A stretch of DNA of 64,000 nucleotides from Uloborus plumipes (Eukaryota > Arthropoda > Arachnida > Araneae > Uloboridae), in NCBI GenBank assembly GCA_038373865.1, contig JAXGGA010001091.1, forward strand, positions 62,001 to 126,000, given 5' to 3'. Shown piece by piece: positions 35,399 through 48,036 of this stretch (position 1 is the first letter of the stretch; the number at the start of each line of letters is the position of its first letter). The notes under the pieces were generated by a model that ran no database searches, was not told the DNA's origin, and saw nothing but the letters and a program-made list of their open reading frames with translations. A program made the translations under genes and the position numbers.

Positions 35399-35937
35399 TA
35401 CAATATAAAAAAAACTCCGTTTTTTTCCGGGCGACGTTAAATGATTTTACGAGTTTTTCGCCAATTTCCCGTAACAATCAAATATATTTGAGAAATTCTT
35501 TTCTGAATTGATATTTGTTGCATGAATACAGGCCTTACTAGTTTGAGAAATGTTTTTTGCTACCAGTGTCAAAATGCATTCCAAATTTTTATTCATTGTT
35601 TCACCTTCAGTCTATTGCGGTCCATCCAGATTGACTGACCTCAAAATGAGGTGGAAATGATGTCTTTGGGGGGGGGGATACTGCAACGCTTCCAAAATTG
35701 CTGGCAATTGGGCTATTTGTTTGCAACTCTGCATTAGTTTTGGCTACATATGTTTGAAAGCGTTTGGAGCTAAAACATGAGTACCAAGCTCTAATAGAAA
35801 TGAAAGTCTTCTCGGAAGGGTATATTTTTGTAATAGAAACATGGCTGGCATTTATTACGAATGTTTCTAAATTCTAAAGGAAGATTCTAAAAGAAGACTT
35901 TTAGCGGAAAACGTGTCTTTACTTTCTTCCAGATATA
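35399..35937. other. Noncoding stretch
   Basis: No gene recognised. A G run lies at 35669-35678. Confidence 0.5.
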
Positions 35938-36081
35938 TCTGTACCTCAGAACCAGACTAACGTAAGTCCATTTTCGTCATTTTTCGGTAGAGGGGAAAAA
36001 CGATTGTCGAATACATAGTTTTTCCCCTCTACTGAAAAATGACGAAAATGGACTTACGTTAGTCTGGTTCTGAGGTACAGA
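35938..36081. mobile_element. 144-bp near-perfect palindromic MITE, copy 1
   Basis: TCTGTACCTCAGAACCAGAC, then GTAAGTCCATTTTCGTCATT and AGAGGGGAAAAAC, are mirrored exactly on the right arm with only a small loop around ATTGTCGAATACAT. TA flanks lie at 35936-35937 and 36082-36083. A second copy is at 63003. Confidence 0.8.
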
Positions 36082-36100
36082 TATTACTCGCAGAAATAAG

Positions 36101-36277
36101 CAGGGACGTCATTTCAAGTATTTCCAGGGGGGGGGAGGCAAAGGGTCCAAACTCAATGCAATTTCATCGGAAAACATCAAAAGCCACGGCCACTTATATG
36201 CAAATACATTGATTTTTCAAAGTCGGGGGGGGGGGGGCAATTGACCCCCCCCCCCTGCCCCCTAAATGACGAGCCTG
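36101..36277 (+). mobile_element. hAT-type MITE, copy 2 (perfect 8-bp duplication)
   Basis: CAGGGACGTCATTTCAAG … AAATGACGAGCCTG with GAAATAAG perfectly repeated at 36093-36100 and 36278-36285. The same core as copy 1, with long G and C runs inside. It lies 19 bp from the palindromic MITE. Confidence 0.9.
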
Positions 36278-36285
36278 GAAATAAG

Positions 36286-38174
36286 ACCTATTAGCTGCCC
36301 ATTATTTCTACGAACATTTTTACTTTTCATTTGTTTATTTATTTTGCAAAGTTAATTTAAGCTATACTTTAAAATGTACTGGTTAAAAGGATATAATTCT
36401 CCAATAATAGTAGTTTATTTTAAAAGAATAGCAGTCTTGCTTTGTTTATAAAATCACGTGTCCCAAAATACTCTTTATGAAGCACATAATTTGCTATATA
36501 AATGTCGTAATGAGGCACTGCATCCTGTTTGAAATGTCCCGTAAAATATTTTTCTAGATTCAAAAGGATTATAAATTAGAAAGTTATAAAAAAACAGCAT
36601 CAGAGCAAAAGAAACAAAATAGTTTGTTAATGGACTCGAAAATGACGTTACGGAATGAATATTCCTCTTAAAAATGATTTTTTTTGCGATAGAAAACATT
36701 TTATTTGCAATGTTCGCACTTCTCTGATTTTTTAGAATAGAATAACCATTATGCGATCATTCAGTATTTAAGGTAACTTTCAAGAACAGTAAAATCATTA
36801 ATAAAGCTTTCACACACACACAGTCATGATCTTTATCTGAGGAGAAATATTCTGAATCAAAACGATAACAATTGCTTTTATTTATCTTAAAGAGAAAGTT
36901 TTTTTTATTCTAACATTTTCAGCTCATATAGATCATAATCCATTAATTTTAAGTCTTAGAGCTTAAGGTTAAGAATACGAAAACTTATTTTATGTGCTTA
37001 TCACAGCATAATCGGATTATACGTAAAGAGCTTTCCTCGCCAAAAACATAAACGATAGCTAAGAGGCTAAGATAAAAATATATTTATAAAAAATATATCT
37101 TTATCTACCGTAGTTTATCTTTTTTCTTTCTATTCAGGTTTCGTGTCTTAAAAATATGCTATACGTGTACTAAGCTGTATCAACTCTTAAAAGAAATCAA
37201 AAATAGGCCAAAATTTGAACTGTCTAACAGTCTGGGGAAAAATTTGCATCCAATTTTTCTTTTTCGATAAAGCTTCTTAATTTCTGTAATAATTTTTAAA
37301 TGCATGTTTCATTGATTAACTGGTTTTTAAATCTAAAAATAATGACTTTTTCCAGTTAATTCTTTTTTGCTAGCTACTTAGTTAACTCCTGCATTTATCG
37401 TCATTAAAAAGGTGTATACCGATGTTATTTTTAAGATAACTGTTGCTGAGTTATTTTAATGGATGATCACAAGCCCTCTAAAAGTTTTATAATGGGTTTC
37501 TTCTAGCTGGAAAAATGAGGAAGTGACAGGCAAGTAACAAACAAGCAATGAGCTAAAGAAAATCATTGTATTAAAATGTATTAACAAGTACTAAGATTAA
37601 ATTAAAAATTTAAACAACCCCTGACACTTGATTGCCGATCTCATGTTAAAACGAACTTCTCTGGTCATGAAGCATTTCAAATCTAAATATACTTAATTGT
37701 TTTCAAGAGGAATTGGTAAACACGGCAAAGGAAAGATAATCCTTACCAATAAAATTTGCTTGTCTCAAAAGCAGAATAAAGATTGAAAATTGAAAATTCT
37801 TATACTAAAATCAATTGTAAGTATTTTAATTGTTAACAAATAGAAACTGGCAACAGATATACATTTTAAATCATGGAGTTTTTTTTCTCGTCGGCCAAGA
37901 ATGAAATCGGTTTCCGATGCAGTAGATTTAAGCCTTTGTCGCATTTGCTACAAAACGTTATAACTCGAGTTTTATTTTATATGGAAGTTTCAAACACATC
38001 TTATCAGACTCAGAATTTTTCTGTCTTTCTTTTGGTACTATTGTTTTAAATTTTCCTGTATTTTTTCACTTCAAAAACTGAGAAAACTATTTAAAGGTTT
38101 TTAATTAATGTCTTTGTTGATAACTGTCAACACGCGACCTAATAAAGAACACTCTCGATTACTTCACCTTTCAA
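36286..38174. other. AT-rich noncoding stretch
   Basis: No gene, RNA or repeat recognised in about 1.9 kb, apart from a short CA run near 36811. Confidence 0.5.
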
Positions 38175-38310
38175 AAAAAAAAAATCAAAATCGGTCCATC
38201 CGCTTAGGCTGTACACACCGATCGATGTTAGGTGCCACAGGCAGATTGACATATACACAGACACGTCAAATGTATAACTCCATTCCTTGTTGCGTCCGGG
38301 GTAAAAAAAA
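38175..38310 (+). repeat. Possible LINE (RTE-like) 3' tail
   Basis: AAAATCGGTCCATCCGCTTA, then GGTGCCACAGGCAGATTGAC, ATATACACAGACACGTCAAA and TTGCGTCCGGGGTAAAAAA look like the 3' end of RTE-type LINEs in arthropods ('AAATCGGTCCATCCG…CAGACA…GACACG…GGGGTAAAA'). No reverse transcriptase is present. The open frame covering it (38108-38464) is incidental. Confidence 0.45.
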
Positions 38311-40301
38311 GAATGATCATTCATTTAAAAATAATTTCGAGAGAAGTCTTTTCAAATTTGCGACTTGCAAAACATTGGCCAAAATAGTACAGGTACTTCA
38401 AATTAGAGCACAGAATATATGCAAATGCATATGTTCAAATGCAATTGTATATTTTTACATTTAAAAACAAACAACTAGATCTTCGCAAAAAACGAAAAAT
38501 TGAGCGACGTGTGGGATTCTTTTTATAGGATAGCTATCTTCAACGCGCTAAGAGCTTACTTCACGGATATTTTTTATTTGAAAAACCATAACGCCACTTT
38601 TTGAACAGTAATTTGAATTGTATTACATAAATACTGATTTTACTTCAACATTTTCTGTCTAAAAAATTGTATTAGATCATATTTATCGCTTTAATAGAGC
38701 TACATCAAAAGATTAAATGGCCAAAGCTCTTCTCCTAATAACGATCATATGCCAAATAATTCGCTCGCAGAAGATCTTTCTTTAAACGAAATTTTTAAAA
38801 GACGGAGAGAAACAAAGAAATATCCGCGTTTAAATAAAAGAATAAAGCGGAGATCATTTGAGGTAGTTTTGAGAAAAACAAAACCGCAAAAGAAAAAATA
38901 CTTAATTCCCTTTAATTAGAAAACACATTTTGAAAAACCGAAAGAAAAAACACGCAAAAGATTTAAAAGAAAGGTAATGCCGAAGTAAAAAATGGGTATT
39001 GCAGTAAACTTTCGTTTTAGTAAATCGTTAGCAATTAAAAACTCTTTCCGTTAGCAGCAATTTTTCTGCTTCCATTTAAGCCTCACAAAAATTACCGCTA
39101 AAACAGAATTTATTGTGCATATATAGCGAGAAAAGATTAGTGAGGTTGTGGAACAGAAAAAGATCTGTTATCTTATAAGGTACTGAAAACAGAAGTCTGT
39201 CTGAGTCTGTCATTTTTTATTATGTTTTTCACATTATAGGTGCACTGGATGTATACCTCTTAAGAAAGAACTTTTAGAAAACGACGTCGTTTGACTTGTA
39301 TGTTTTTTTACAATGACTCATGATGAATAGGTAGTTTTTAGAGTTAACGGAAAACACTTTGCTGCCGGAAGTCCAAAAGTTGAAAATACGCTCGTTTGAT
39401 AAAAAAACTCGCAAGTATTTTATAAATTAAACTATGGCTTTAATAGCGCAAACTTAAATATCTTAAATGTAGTTTTTCATCAAAAATTATCAAACTGTTA
39501 ATTAGTTTTGTAAGTATTTATATGCTCATATATGTCCCTTTTCGTGCACATTTATCGCTATAGTTATAGCTGCTGAATGAATTTTAGTTATATAATAAAA
39601 TAATTTATATCACTTAGTTGTAATAATTGAATCAAAAGTTTTGTACTTGTGTAGCATTGTTTAAATATCATGTAAGCTCACGGGAACTCCGCTCTCTACT
39701 TCTGTTCAACCTAATGGGAATTTTGAAACATTAGACAAAATTCAAACTTTCCGCATAAAAGAAATTTTTATAGACAAGTACTACAGCACTTCTTTTTCTA
39801 GAAATCAAGTCCACGGAATAGCTTTCCGTTTTTAGGCTTTGTACACAGTTTGTATCAGACTTTGAAAAAAGAAATTGAACAGTCAATGTTATTTCAGTTA
39901 TAATGTGCAATCTCAGTATCAGGAATAGCTCGTCACATAAAAATCGTCACAGATCATTTACGGTGCTATACTGCTGTTTTCCTCTACTAAATGAAGTTTT
40001 CCCTAATAAATTGCCCTGGTCAAAATTTTGAATTGCAGGAAAAAATCCTTGCTAGTAAATGTTTGAATTTCCGACGTCAGTACCCTGAAAATTTTGGCAG
40101 CAAAATGTTCTGTGACCATCGATGGTACGAAGAAAACACGACCGCTCTTTTCCCTCAAAAACCTTGGTTAAAAGAATATCATGGGGCTCATTGCTGCTTT
40201 AGAAGCAAAACGTCTATGTATAGTCACGAAGGATTTAAAGGATAAACAAGAGATATTTAATAATAAACTTCACTTTTACTCATCAGAGCGCTACGCACAT
40301 A
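38311..40301. other. AT-rich noncoding stretch with one unassigned frame
   Basis: No conserved gene. An 84-codon plus-strand frame at 39991-40245 (ends CFRSKTSMYSHEGFKG) has fairly even residue composition, but no known domain or clear splice context. Confidence 0.35.
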
Positions 40302-40699
40302 CGCTGTAAAAAATGAATATTGTTTTTACAACATTTTATAATACTGAACTGTCAAATTGTTAATTTTTCAGTACTAAACTGTAAAATTGCTAATTTTACA
40401 ACAATAAACTGTAATACTGCTAATTTTACAACAATAAACTGTAAAATTGATAATTTTACAGTTTATTACCGTGTATTTCAGTTTTAGACTGGAACCTCTG
40501 CTGCCAGTATTATACTGTTGTTTTTACAGTATAATACAGCTTAATTTTGCGGCAATAAACTGCAAATGTTTCTAACTTTACAGTAAGAAACTGTAAAATT
40601 GCTAGTTTTACAGTTTATTACTGTGCATTTTACAGTTTTAAATTGGAACCTCGACTACAAATATTGTACTGTAAAAACGACAGTTTATTTTTTGCAGTG
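40302..40699. mobile_element. CACTG foldback MITE, copy 3
   Basis: Starts CGCTGTAAAAAATGAATATT after TA (40300-40301) and ends TTTTTTGCAGTG. Interior of repeated TTTTACAGTTTATTAC phrases as in copies 1-2, slightly longer. The sequence after the right end is CA instead of TA. Confidence 0.7.
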
Positions 40700-41688
40700 C
40701 ACATATTGAACATTTTACTGAAATCGAAGAAATCAACTGTCACACCTCCTTGTCCAAATAAAACAATGTCTCTTAATGGAGTTTTTAATTTCAATACCAA
40801 TTCGAAATCTGGTTTTTTTCTCAATTATTCTGCTGTTTAAATGATGGGGAAGATTGGAGATCTTGATTCCTACTTAAGTTTTTAACTTTTTTTTCTCTGT
40901 ATTTTTTTTACTTGAATATAAATAGATTATTTTGGTAAAATAATTTTTTTCAATATATTTTTTTAAATAATCATGTACCTCCACAACAATGGATACTTAA
41001 TCCTACTGATAAATTAAATAGACTTCTCCTAAGGCCCGTAGATTTTAGCTTTCTTTCTAAAGTTTCTAAAAAATAGCAAACTTTTTCTTTCTTAGAAAAT
41101 AATAATCTGAATATAAAAAAAATGTCTAGAGGTTAACTTGGAAATCTGTAGAAAAATATACGCAACTTCAGTATATTTATGATGCTTTTGATCGCTCACT
41201 TACTCTTCAATATACAGTTGTGAACATAGTATTTTATGAATAAAATTAACTTTTTTATTACTGAAAATATTTAAATGAAGCTAAAATTAGCATAAACTCA
41301 TTTGGCTAATGGGAATGTAATTCATTAGTAGAGTCGCGTAAACTGTAAGAATCATTTTCATCTTCAAAAAAAGAGTCAGTAACTTTTTTTCTTTGCCTTT
41401 AAATTTGATTGAATGCATGTTTTTTAATCTTCAACTTTTCTTGTCTTTTTTCTAAATATTCTATCAACATTCTTTTTATTGGAGTGCAGTTAAAATGTTG
41501 GTTGCACCCCCCTTTTTCTTTGTCTGGGTTTATTTATTTTAATTGGTGAAGCTTTTGGATAAAGCCGAATGTTTTCAGGAGTATATAACATTTTTTTCTG
41601 AAACTAAGATGAGGCAGATTTATGAGAAGTAATGTTTAAAATTGGACCGAGAAGCAGTTGAATTCTAAGCAGTGCTAGTTTCCTTTAA
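40700..41688. other. AT-rich noncoding stretch
   Basis: Nothing recognised; a plus/minus frame pair at 40630-40840 partly overlaps the MITE end. Confidence 0.5.
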
Positions 41689-42156
41689 CCCATTAATGCC
41701 TTGCGTCCCTTTTTAGGGAAGGCCCAAAAAGTGTGTCTGAATATTCAAGAAATGATCATTTCAACTAAATAATAATGTTCAATTATTACTTTAATATCGT
41801 TTTGTGTTCTGTAGCCGTTTTATTATGATCGTTATCAAGAATTACATCGTTCACAATCTCAGGAACAAAAAGCTAAGGTTTTAAAATTATTCCCAGCTTC
41901 CCAGTTTATATTAATTGCTGCTTTTATTTCTTCTTATGAAATGTATTTTTAAATATTATATCGTAGGCAGAAAAAAAAATAGTACAAAAAGTATGTATCC
42001 TCTAGTGCCTAGCGTCTTTTTTAAGGACAATTTTTCTTCTTTTAATAAAAAATTATTTTTTACGATATTTTTTAAATTATTTTTCCTGGCCTATTAAATA
42101 CTATTTGTAACCAGTATACAAAATATCTTTGGAAAAAAAATGTTAGGCATTAATGG
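41689..42156. mobile_element. piggyBac-like MITE (468 bp)
   Basis: TTAA (41685-41688) then CCCATTAATGCCTTGCG; the right end GTTAGGCATTAATGG is followed by TTTA (one change from TTAA). The 12-13 bp inverted repeat and target site fit piggyBac. A 60-codon frame inside (41915-42097) shows no transposase motif. Confidence 0.65.
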
Positions 42157-42478
42157 TTTACAGGTCTGTATGTTACATGAAGTGGAAGGTAATTCTTTTC
42201 TGAAAAAAATGTTGCAATTTAAAGTCCTTGTCCCAGTTGCTTTAAAAACCACTGCAAATATTAACTAGAGTAGTGGCTTTTTGTAACGTTTTCCAATGTC
42301 ATAAATATTAAGGAGCTTCCCTGTGTGATTTGATATCCAGTCTTGAGCAGCAGCATTTAAATTCCTCTTTTGTGATCCAAAATTGTTCAGTCTAACATCT
42401 GCATTTTGCAGGAGTTGCTAGTATGAGGTGGTATTGTTAACACTTATCCTGATTTCCTTATGTTACTTTTATGTTACT

Positions 42479-42908
42479 AACTTTTTTAGGTCAATATCAC
42501 AAATCGCCTGTTACAAACAACTTAGAAAATTTAGTGAAGTGTAATTTGAAGTATAGACTGTTTTAAATAAGTTTGGGTAATTAGTCAATGATTGTTTATA
42601 ATAAAACGAGCGCATTTGGAAAAGATCTCATATTAGGGACACTTGATCAGGTCTTTTAAGGGATACTTGATCCCTGAAATTGTTATAGGGATACTTGATC
42701 ATGCATCCCTGAAAAGACGTGATCAAGCATCCGTAATATGAGATCTTTTCAAAATGCGCTTGTTTTATTGTAAGCAATTATTGACTATTTACCCAAAGAG
42801 ATGTCTTACTTATTTAAGACAGTGTATACTTTAAATTACACTTCACTAAATTTTTTAAGTTGTTTGTAACAGGCAGTGCAAAATTTGCGATATTGACCTA
42901 AAAAAGTT
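42479..42908. repeat. 430-bp inverted repeat (foldback element)
   Basis: The left arm from AACTTTTTTAGGTCAATATC through CGCCTGTTACAAACAACTTA and AAAAGATCTCATATTAGGGA is mirrored by the right arm ending GATATTGACCTAAAAAAGTT. Arms are about 180 bp with several mismatches. The centre has three copies of GGGATACTTGATC-like phrases. Confidence 0.75.
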
Positions 42909-44477
42909 TAACTTGTCTTATTTAAACAATCCTATCTTGAACTAAAACAAAACTTAAACATTGTTAGGTTTGAAAACTCTACTTAATGATGTTGGTACAT
43001 ATTTTGCTGCGGGATTTCCTTAGGGATCAAGTCTCCCTAATCTACCCAACTTAAGACTACTACTAAGTAAAATTTTGTTGCAAACTTGACGAATCACTAC
43101 TAATTTTAATGCATTTACAAGCTTTAAAAATACTAAATAATAATAAAAAAAAAACAGACAATTTTATGAGTTGATGGAGATTCATTGGAACGCAAATTGC
43201 CGTTTATTTTTATGTGTTGAATTTTTATTACTTCAAATAATCAATTTTTGAATGCAAATAGAGCGTGACTTTTTTGTCATTTTAAAGTTGTTTTAGTTAA
43301 AAACATACCCGTTTGTAACTTTAATTAAGGTTCGCTCCAAACTAAATGTTCATTAGCAATGAATGCAAAATGAGGTACGGTTTTTTCCTTGACATTTATT
43401 AAGGTTAATAAAAATTAATGTCATTGTTTTGTCAGCAATGCTCATCCAAGTTGTGTGCGAATGTTGTTAACTGAGCAATAGCTAAAATTAGATTTTAGTA
43501 GCTGTATTTTTTCTATCGATCAGTATTTAAAAAAATATTACATCTAGCACTTAAAAATTACCTGCAATGTTGCTCTATTTTTAAAACAAATTTTGCGTAG
43601 TTTGCAAGAATTTACATAGTTGAAAAATGTCATCATAAATTATATTCTGAGTGAACTATATTTTGTGATGAAACCATTTTATTCTCATTCTGTTGTTTGT
43701 ATGCGATAAAACGTTGACAATTGCCCAGAGTTTTCACTATACTCAATCATAAAAAGGAAAAAAAAATAATAAAAAAAACTAACTAAAAAACAACAACTTT
43801 TCTAAAATGGATTATTTTGCAGTTGCAGCTTTTGAAAACTTGTCCTTCAATAGAAGCGTTAAAAATGTGTAAGGGATGGGGGAGAGAGAGGGGGGGGGGG
43901 AGCAGGGACCATGTGATTTTTTTTTTCCATTTATTTATATATCAAAAAATATCATCAACTTCTCTGCGCTAAATATTCCCAGAATTGAAGTCTTTTCTTT
44001 ATATCTAGTTTTTTTTTCATTATAAAAGTTGTTTATTTTATTTGAAGTTTTAGCAACATTTCTTGGTTTATTCAGATTCTATATGTGTTTCTCAGAAAAC
44101 TAAGCGATAGCGTTTAGTTTACAGAAAAATAATTTGTGGGATAAGCCCACGAATTGCATTCAACTAGTCGTTGAAGTGCGTGAGAGTACTGCCCAAGTCT
44201 ACTGGCATTCTTCCAAACAATTTCAAAAGTGTCTAAGATGTTAAACAGAGAAGAAAGCTTGTGAGGAGAACTGACAGAATAGTTGTTGTTGCCTTAGAAA
44301 TTGATCATTCGCTTTACAGATGTAAGGGCATAGGGGAATATGGGGGATCATAAGGAGAAAAATAAAATTAAAGTAGTATTTACGACTAAAGACTTGGATG
44401 GTAATTTCCAACGCTTAAAGAACATTTTGATGTCCGTAATTTTTTTTTTAAATCAAATAATTTGTAATTCAAATTAA
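42909..44477. other. AT-rich noncoding stretch
   Basis: No gene recognised. A purine run (GGGGGAGAGAGAGGGGGGGG) lies at about 43880. GGGATCAAG…CTCCCTAATCTACCC at 43022-43047 may belong to an old repeat. Confidence 0.4.
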
Positions 44478-44966
44478 TCCTTTAAGGACTACAAGTTTAG
44501 CAGTAGGGCATGGATTTTTTTTATCTATAAAACTTTTAAAGGGCGACTTAAACCTCAAACTTTTGTGGAATCGAGTTTATTAGATTTCTCAAACGGATGA
44601 TACATATGTGTCTGTGCAATTAATTAGATGTGCAAAAATACAGCAATTTTACAAAGCTTTTGTAGTTTACTATTCCCTTCCGAAATACTGGGATACTGAA
44701 TGACATTTCTTACAAATTTTTAATTAAAAAGCAATATTTCATAACACTAAAAGTATGAAATTACGAATGCGATGTTTTCAACCGTTCAATTTCAATTGCG
44801 ATATTTTCAAAATCAAATGACAATATTTTTTAGGCAATAATTATTTGCTGGCTGATGTCTCTATTAGATAGGGAAAATATAATTTATAAATTACTTGGCA
44901 TTTGTTAATTTATAACATAAATTTTCAATCAAGGGAACATGTATGTGTACAATAGTCCTTAAAGGG
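44478..44966. mobile_element. piggyBac-like MITE (489 bp, TTAA on both sides)
   Basis: TTAA (44474-44477) then TCCTTTAAGGACTA; the right end TAGTCCTTAAAGGG is followed by TTAA (44967-44970). Perfect TTAA duplication and a 14-bp inverted repeat with one mismatch. No coding content. Confidence 0.75.
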
Positions 44967-45094
44967 TTAATGCAATGAATAGAAGAAAACATTAGATACA
45001 TTTTTAAGAAAAAAAAATAATTTGAAGCTAATCATAAAAAGACTATTTCTTAAAAATGATCGTGAATAGCTGATGAATGTGATCCTTTCAATAT

Positions 45095-45400
45095 TCATGA
45101 AAGAGCAAAATGCTTCTCAATAGTTATTTCGCACGTGCTTTTGAACGAATTCGATTCCAATAAGGATAAAGTTTTCCAACAGGTTACCTTCCACCCCTTT
45201 TGCGTGGCGAGTGGGTTTACCCGGCATTGATCGTAGTTGTGGGGGAGAGCCTTTACATTCTTGCAGTTCAGCAAAGACTTCGTAGTAAGTCACGATAGCC
45301 ACCAGACGGCGACCCATTCATGGATTTTGTCATTAGCCAGCGTCATTTCAACGTGTTTCCCATTCAACTCTTTCGTGTCTTCCACGGAGCGGGCCAAACT
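45095..45400 (-). pseudogene. Exon-like coding remnant, unidentified
   Basis: Read on the minus strand from AGTTTGGCCCGC, one frame gives SLARSVEDTKELNGKHVEMT, then LANDKIHEWVAVWWLS. A single TGA follows, and about 60 further sense codons (…LPHNYDQCRVNPLATQKGW…) run to TGA at 45095. Roughly 100 codons with one stop, in DNA less AT-rich than its surroundings, look coding-derived. I recognise no family. A second frame in the same place (45117-45317) is also open, so the true frame is uncertain. It could be a host exon, a processed fragment or transposon debris. Confidence 0.3.
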
Positions 45401-46314
45401 AATATTTCACTGCTAATTATTTTTGAGAGCAGTGCTTCAATAGTTAGAGAGTTTCAGAAGCGAGAGCGTTAAACGAATTTAGTTTGTCACTTTGCGAACA
45501 AATTTTGCTTGTTATCATTGTGCAATCAAGATGAGTAAAACATATTTTCACAAACTCAATGTTTTTGTATGTTAAAAATTATTTAAAATAAAAGAAAATG
45601 GAAAAAGAAAGACAAACTTTTTACAGTAATTTAATATTTTAATGCAAAAATATTTTTGAAAAACTGCACATATTAGGACTGCCAATAAACTTTTCAATCA
45701 AATTTTCAAGTTTGACCTCTCATATTGTAATTTTCAAACTATAATTGACTCGTAAAAATAAGTGATGACCCATTCTTTCGTAAGCGAAAAAAATAAATAA
45801 AATACTAAACTAAACGAATGTAGCAATATTTATCCTATCATTTGTCACTCTTTTTCTGTCCAGGAGATAAATTAAAAAAAATTCTACTGTGACGATATGT
45901 GTAATTGGATAGTCGATAAAATGAAAATTAGACTATCGAAATCTTAGTGCTGTATAACTGAATAGAGATCATAAAATTGTGCAATGCGGTGTTGAAATCC
46001 CAATTTTGTTAAAAAAAAAAAAGGACACACATAATTCTCACTATGTAATATTTATTACATAGTATTTATTACATAGTGTGCACTTAGTTTTTATTAATTC
46101 ATGTATCTTCATCTATAAAAGTAAGAATAAAAATAATCATAAAATTTGAGTTTTTAAAAGTTAGTTGTAGAATATAAAAATATATTTCTGGATGTTTATA
46201 GGTCGGTCATGTACTTTCCCTTCAAATTAACATATTTGTGGTAGAGAGAGGGAAGTAAAGAAAAAATCATAGCATTTAAAAAATGAACTTGCGCCAGTAT
46301 TGTAATTTTCTCTT
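45401..46314. other. AT-rich noncoding stretch
   Basis: Nothing recognised. A short direct repeat of TATTTATTACATAGT occurs at 46050-46078. Confidence 0.5.
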
Positions 46315-46468
46315 CACTGTAAAAAATGAATATTGCTTTTACAGTATAATACAGCTAATTTTATAGCAATAAACTGTAAAAATTGCTGCTTTTTACAGTT
46401 TTTTCAGTTTTAAATTGGAAACGCAGCTGCCAGCATTATGCTGTTGTTTTTACAGTATAATACAGCTA
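46315..46468. mobile_element. CACTG foldback MITE, copy 4 (truncated)
   Basis: CACTGTAAAAAATGAATATT, then TTTTACAGTATAATACAGCT, as in copy 3. The element stops near 46468, where an unrelated segment (CAGGGGTGACCACAGCGGGG) follows, which itself looks like a hAT-type end. Confidence 0.6.
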
Positions 46469-46980
46469 CAGGGGTGACCACAGCGGGGGATTATGGCGCA
46501 AGTTGCGCCATGAAAAAAAAAGGGGGGGGGGAGTTTTTAAACTTATTTATTTATTTATTAAATTATTTATTATTATTTTTTATATTTAAATTATTTACTG
46601 TTTTTTCTTAATTTAAATTATTCATTAATTTTTTTTTATTTTAAATTATTTTTTTTATTTCTTTATTTTTATTATTTATTTATTTTGTGTGTGTGTGTGT
46701 GTGATTAGAATGCCTGGAAGGAAAAAAAAAGCTATTCTATTCCGTGCATAATTAGTACTTTTAAAAATTAATAATATATAAAAAAATAAGTTATAATTTA
46801 AATAAATAAATGAGTAATATTTGAAAAAATTAAATAAACATAATTTTAAAAAATAATGAATAATATTTAAAATAAAAAAATAGTAATATTTTAAAAAACA
46901 AATAAATAATAAAGAGGGCACAGAAAATTTAATAGTATTTAACCATTTCTTTTTCGATTTTTTTTTCACGGCATGAAATC
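46469..46980. repeat. Low-complexity A/T region with G and GT runs
   Basis: A GGCGCAAGTTGCGCC palindrome near 46493, a G9 run, then (ATTT/TTA)n-like sequence, a GT microsatellite at 46685-46702, and (AAATA)n-like sequence. The minus-strand frame 46676-46969 is low-complexity and not a gene. Confidence 0.6.
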
Positions 46981-48024
46981 ATTTGAAATATATATTTTAA
47001 GATCGATGTAATATAGCACCAATTAATTGCTGTAATTTATTTAAGTTGAAAATTATTAATTAGAATTCATTGAAACACTTAATCATACTCACTGCATTCA
47101 TTTAAAAACGTTTTTCAGGAACAACACGAAAAGATACGAAGGTTTAATTAGAAGCTTTTTCGAGATACAATCGTTTAATTAAACTACGAGAGTGAACAAG
47201 TATTTTTTCGTTTCTAAAATAATCATGATAAAAACTTTCTTTCAAAGATGTTAAAGTAAATTAGACCACATTTAGGAATTATTTTAAGCACTTGAATGGT
47301 AAAATTAATCAATTGAATTTCTTTTCTTGTCCTTTGCGAAAAGGGACAAAGGAACTCCTCATTAGTGCTGTAAATTATGAAATAAATAATAAAACCAGCA
47401 GAGTAATCCGTTATAAAAATGTTCAAAGGCAAAAAACTAATATTTTCAGTAAACTAACTAAATGGCGTAAACAATAATAAATTACCGTTGGTGTCATTAA
47501 GTCGTAAAATAACGTTGTCTCATGATTTTTCATTTTCCTTAAAAGATAAAAATTTTAACTAAAAGCTAAATCTCAAGATTGTTTAAGAATTAATTACATT
47601 ACACAAATCTAAATAATTTCAGAAATTCAATTATAATTTTTCCTTTTAATAATAGTACTAAAGAGCTTTCTTTAGAAAAATATAAATGTAAACAGACGAG
47701 AAAAAATGCATTCTCTTAAAAGCTTTTACAGTCTTAAAATATTCAAAATGAATTAACTTTTTCAGTGTAGAAAGTTTTGCTAATATCACTCTTAGTTCTT
47801 TTCAGTTGAATGAACGAATCTGACAATAACAGTGTCTTATACTTTTATTATTTTAGAAAAATCTCGCTTTTTTAAAAAAACTTTTACCACTTGTACCATA
47901 TGGAGTATAAACATTATTTTTTTCTGTTACTGAAATTCAATCTATAGCTTGTTAGGGTACACATTTTATTTTATTAACAATTTAACTTACTCTTATTTGA
48001 AATTTCAAATAGTATAATCTTAAT
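46981..48024. other. AT-rich noncoding stretch
   Basis: No feature recognised. Confidence 0.5.
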
Positions 48025-48036
48025 AGTTTATACGTT

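Noticed and set aside
38108..38464. 118-codon open frame
   Set aside because: It crosses a LINE-tail-like repeat and A-rich DNA; no domain and no start context.
46676..46969. 97-codon hydrophobic minus-strand frame
   Set aside because: Low-complexity A/T repeats and a GT microsatellite.
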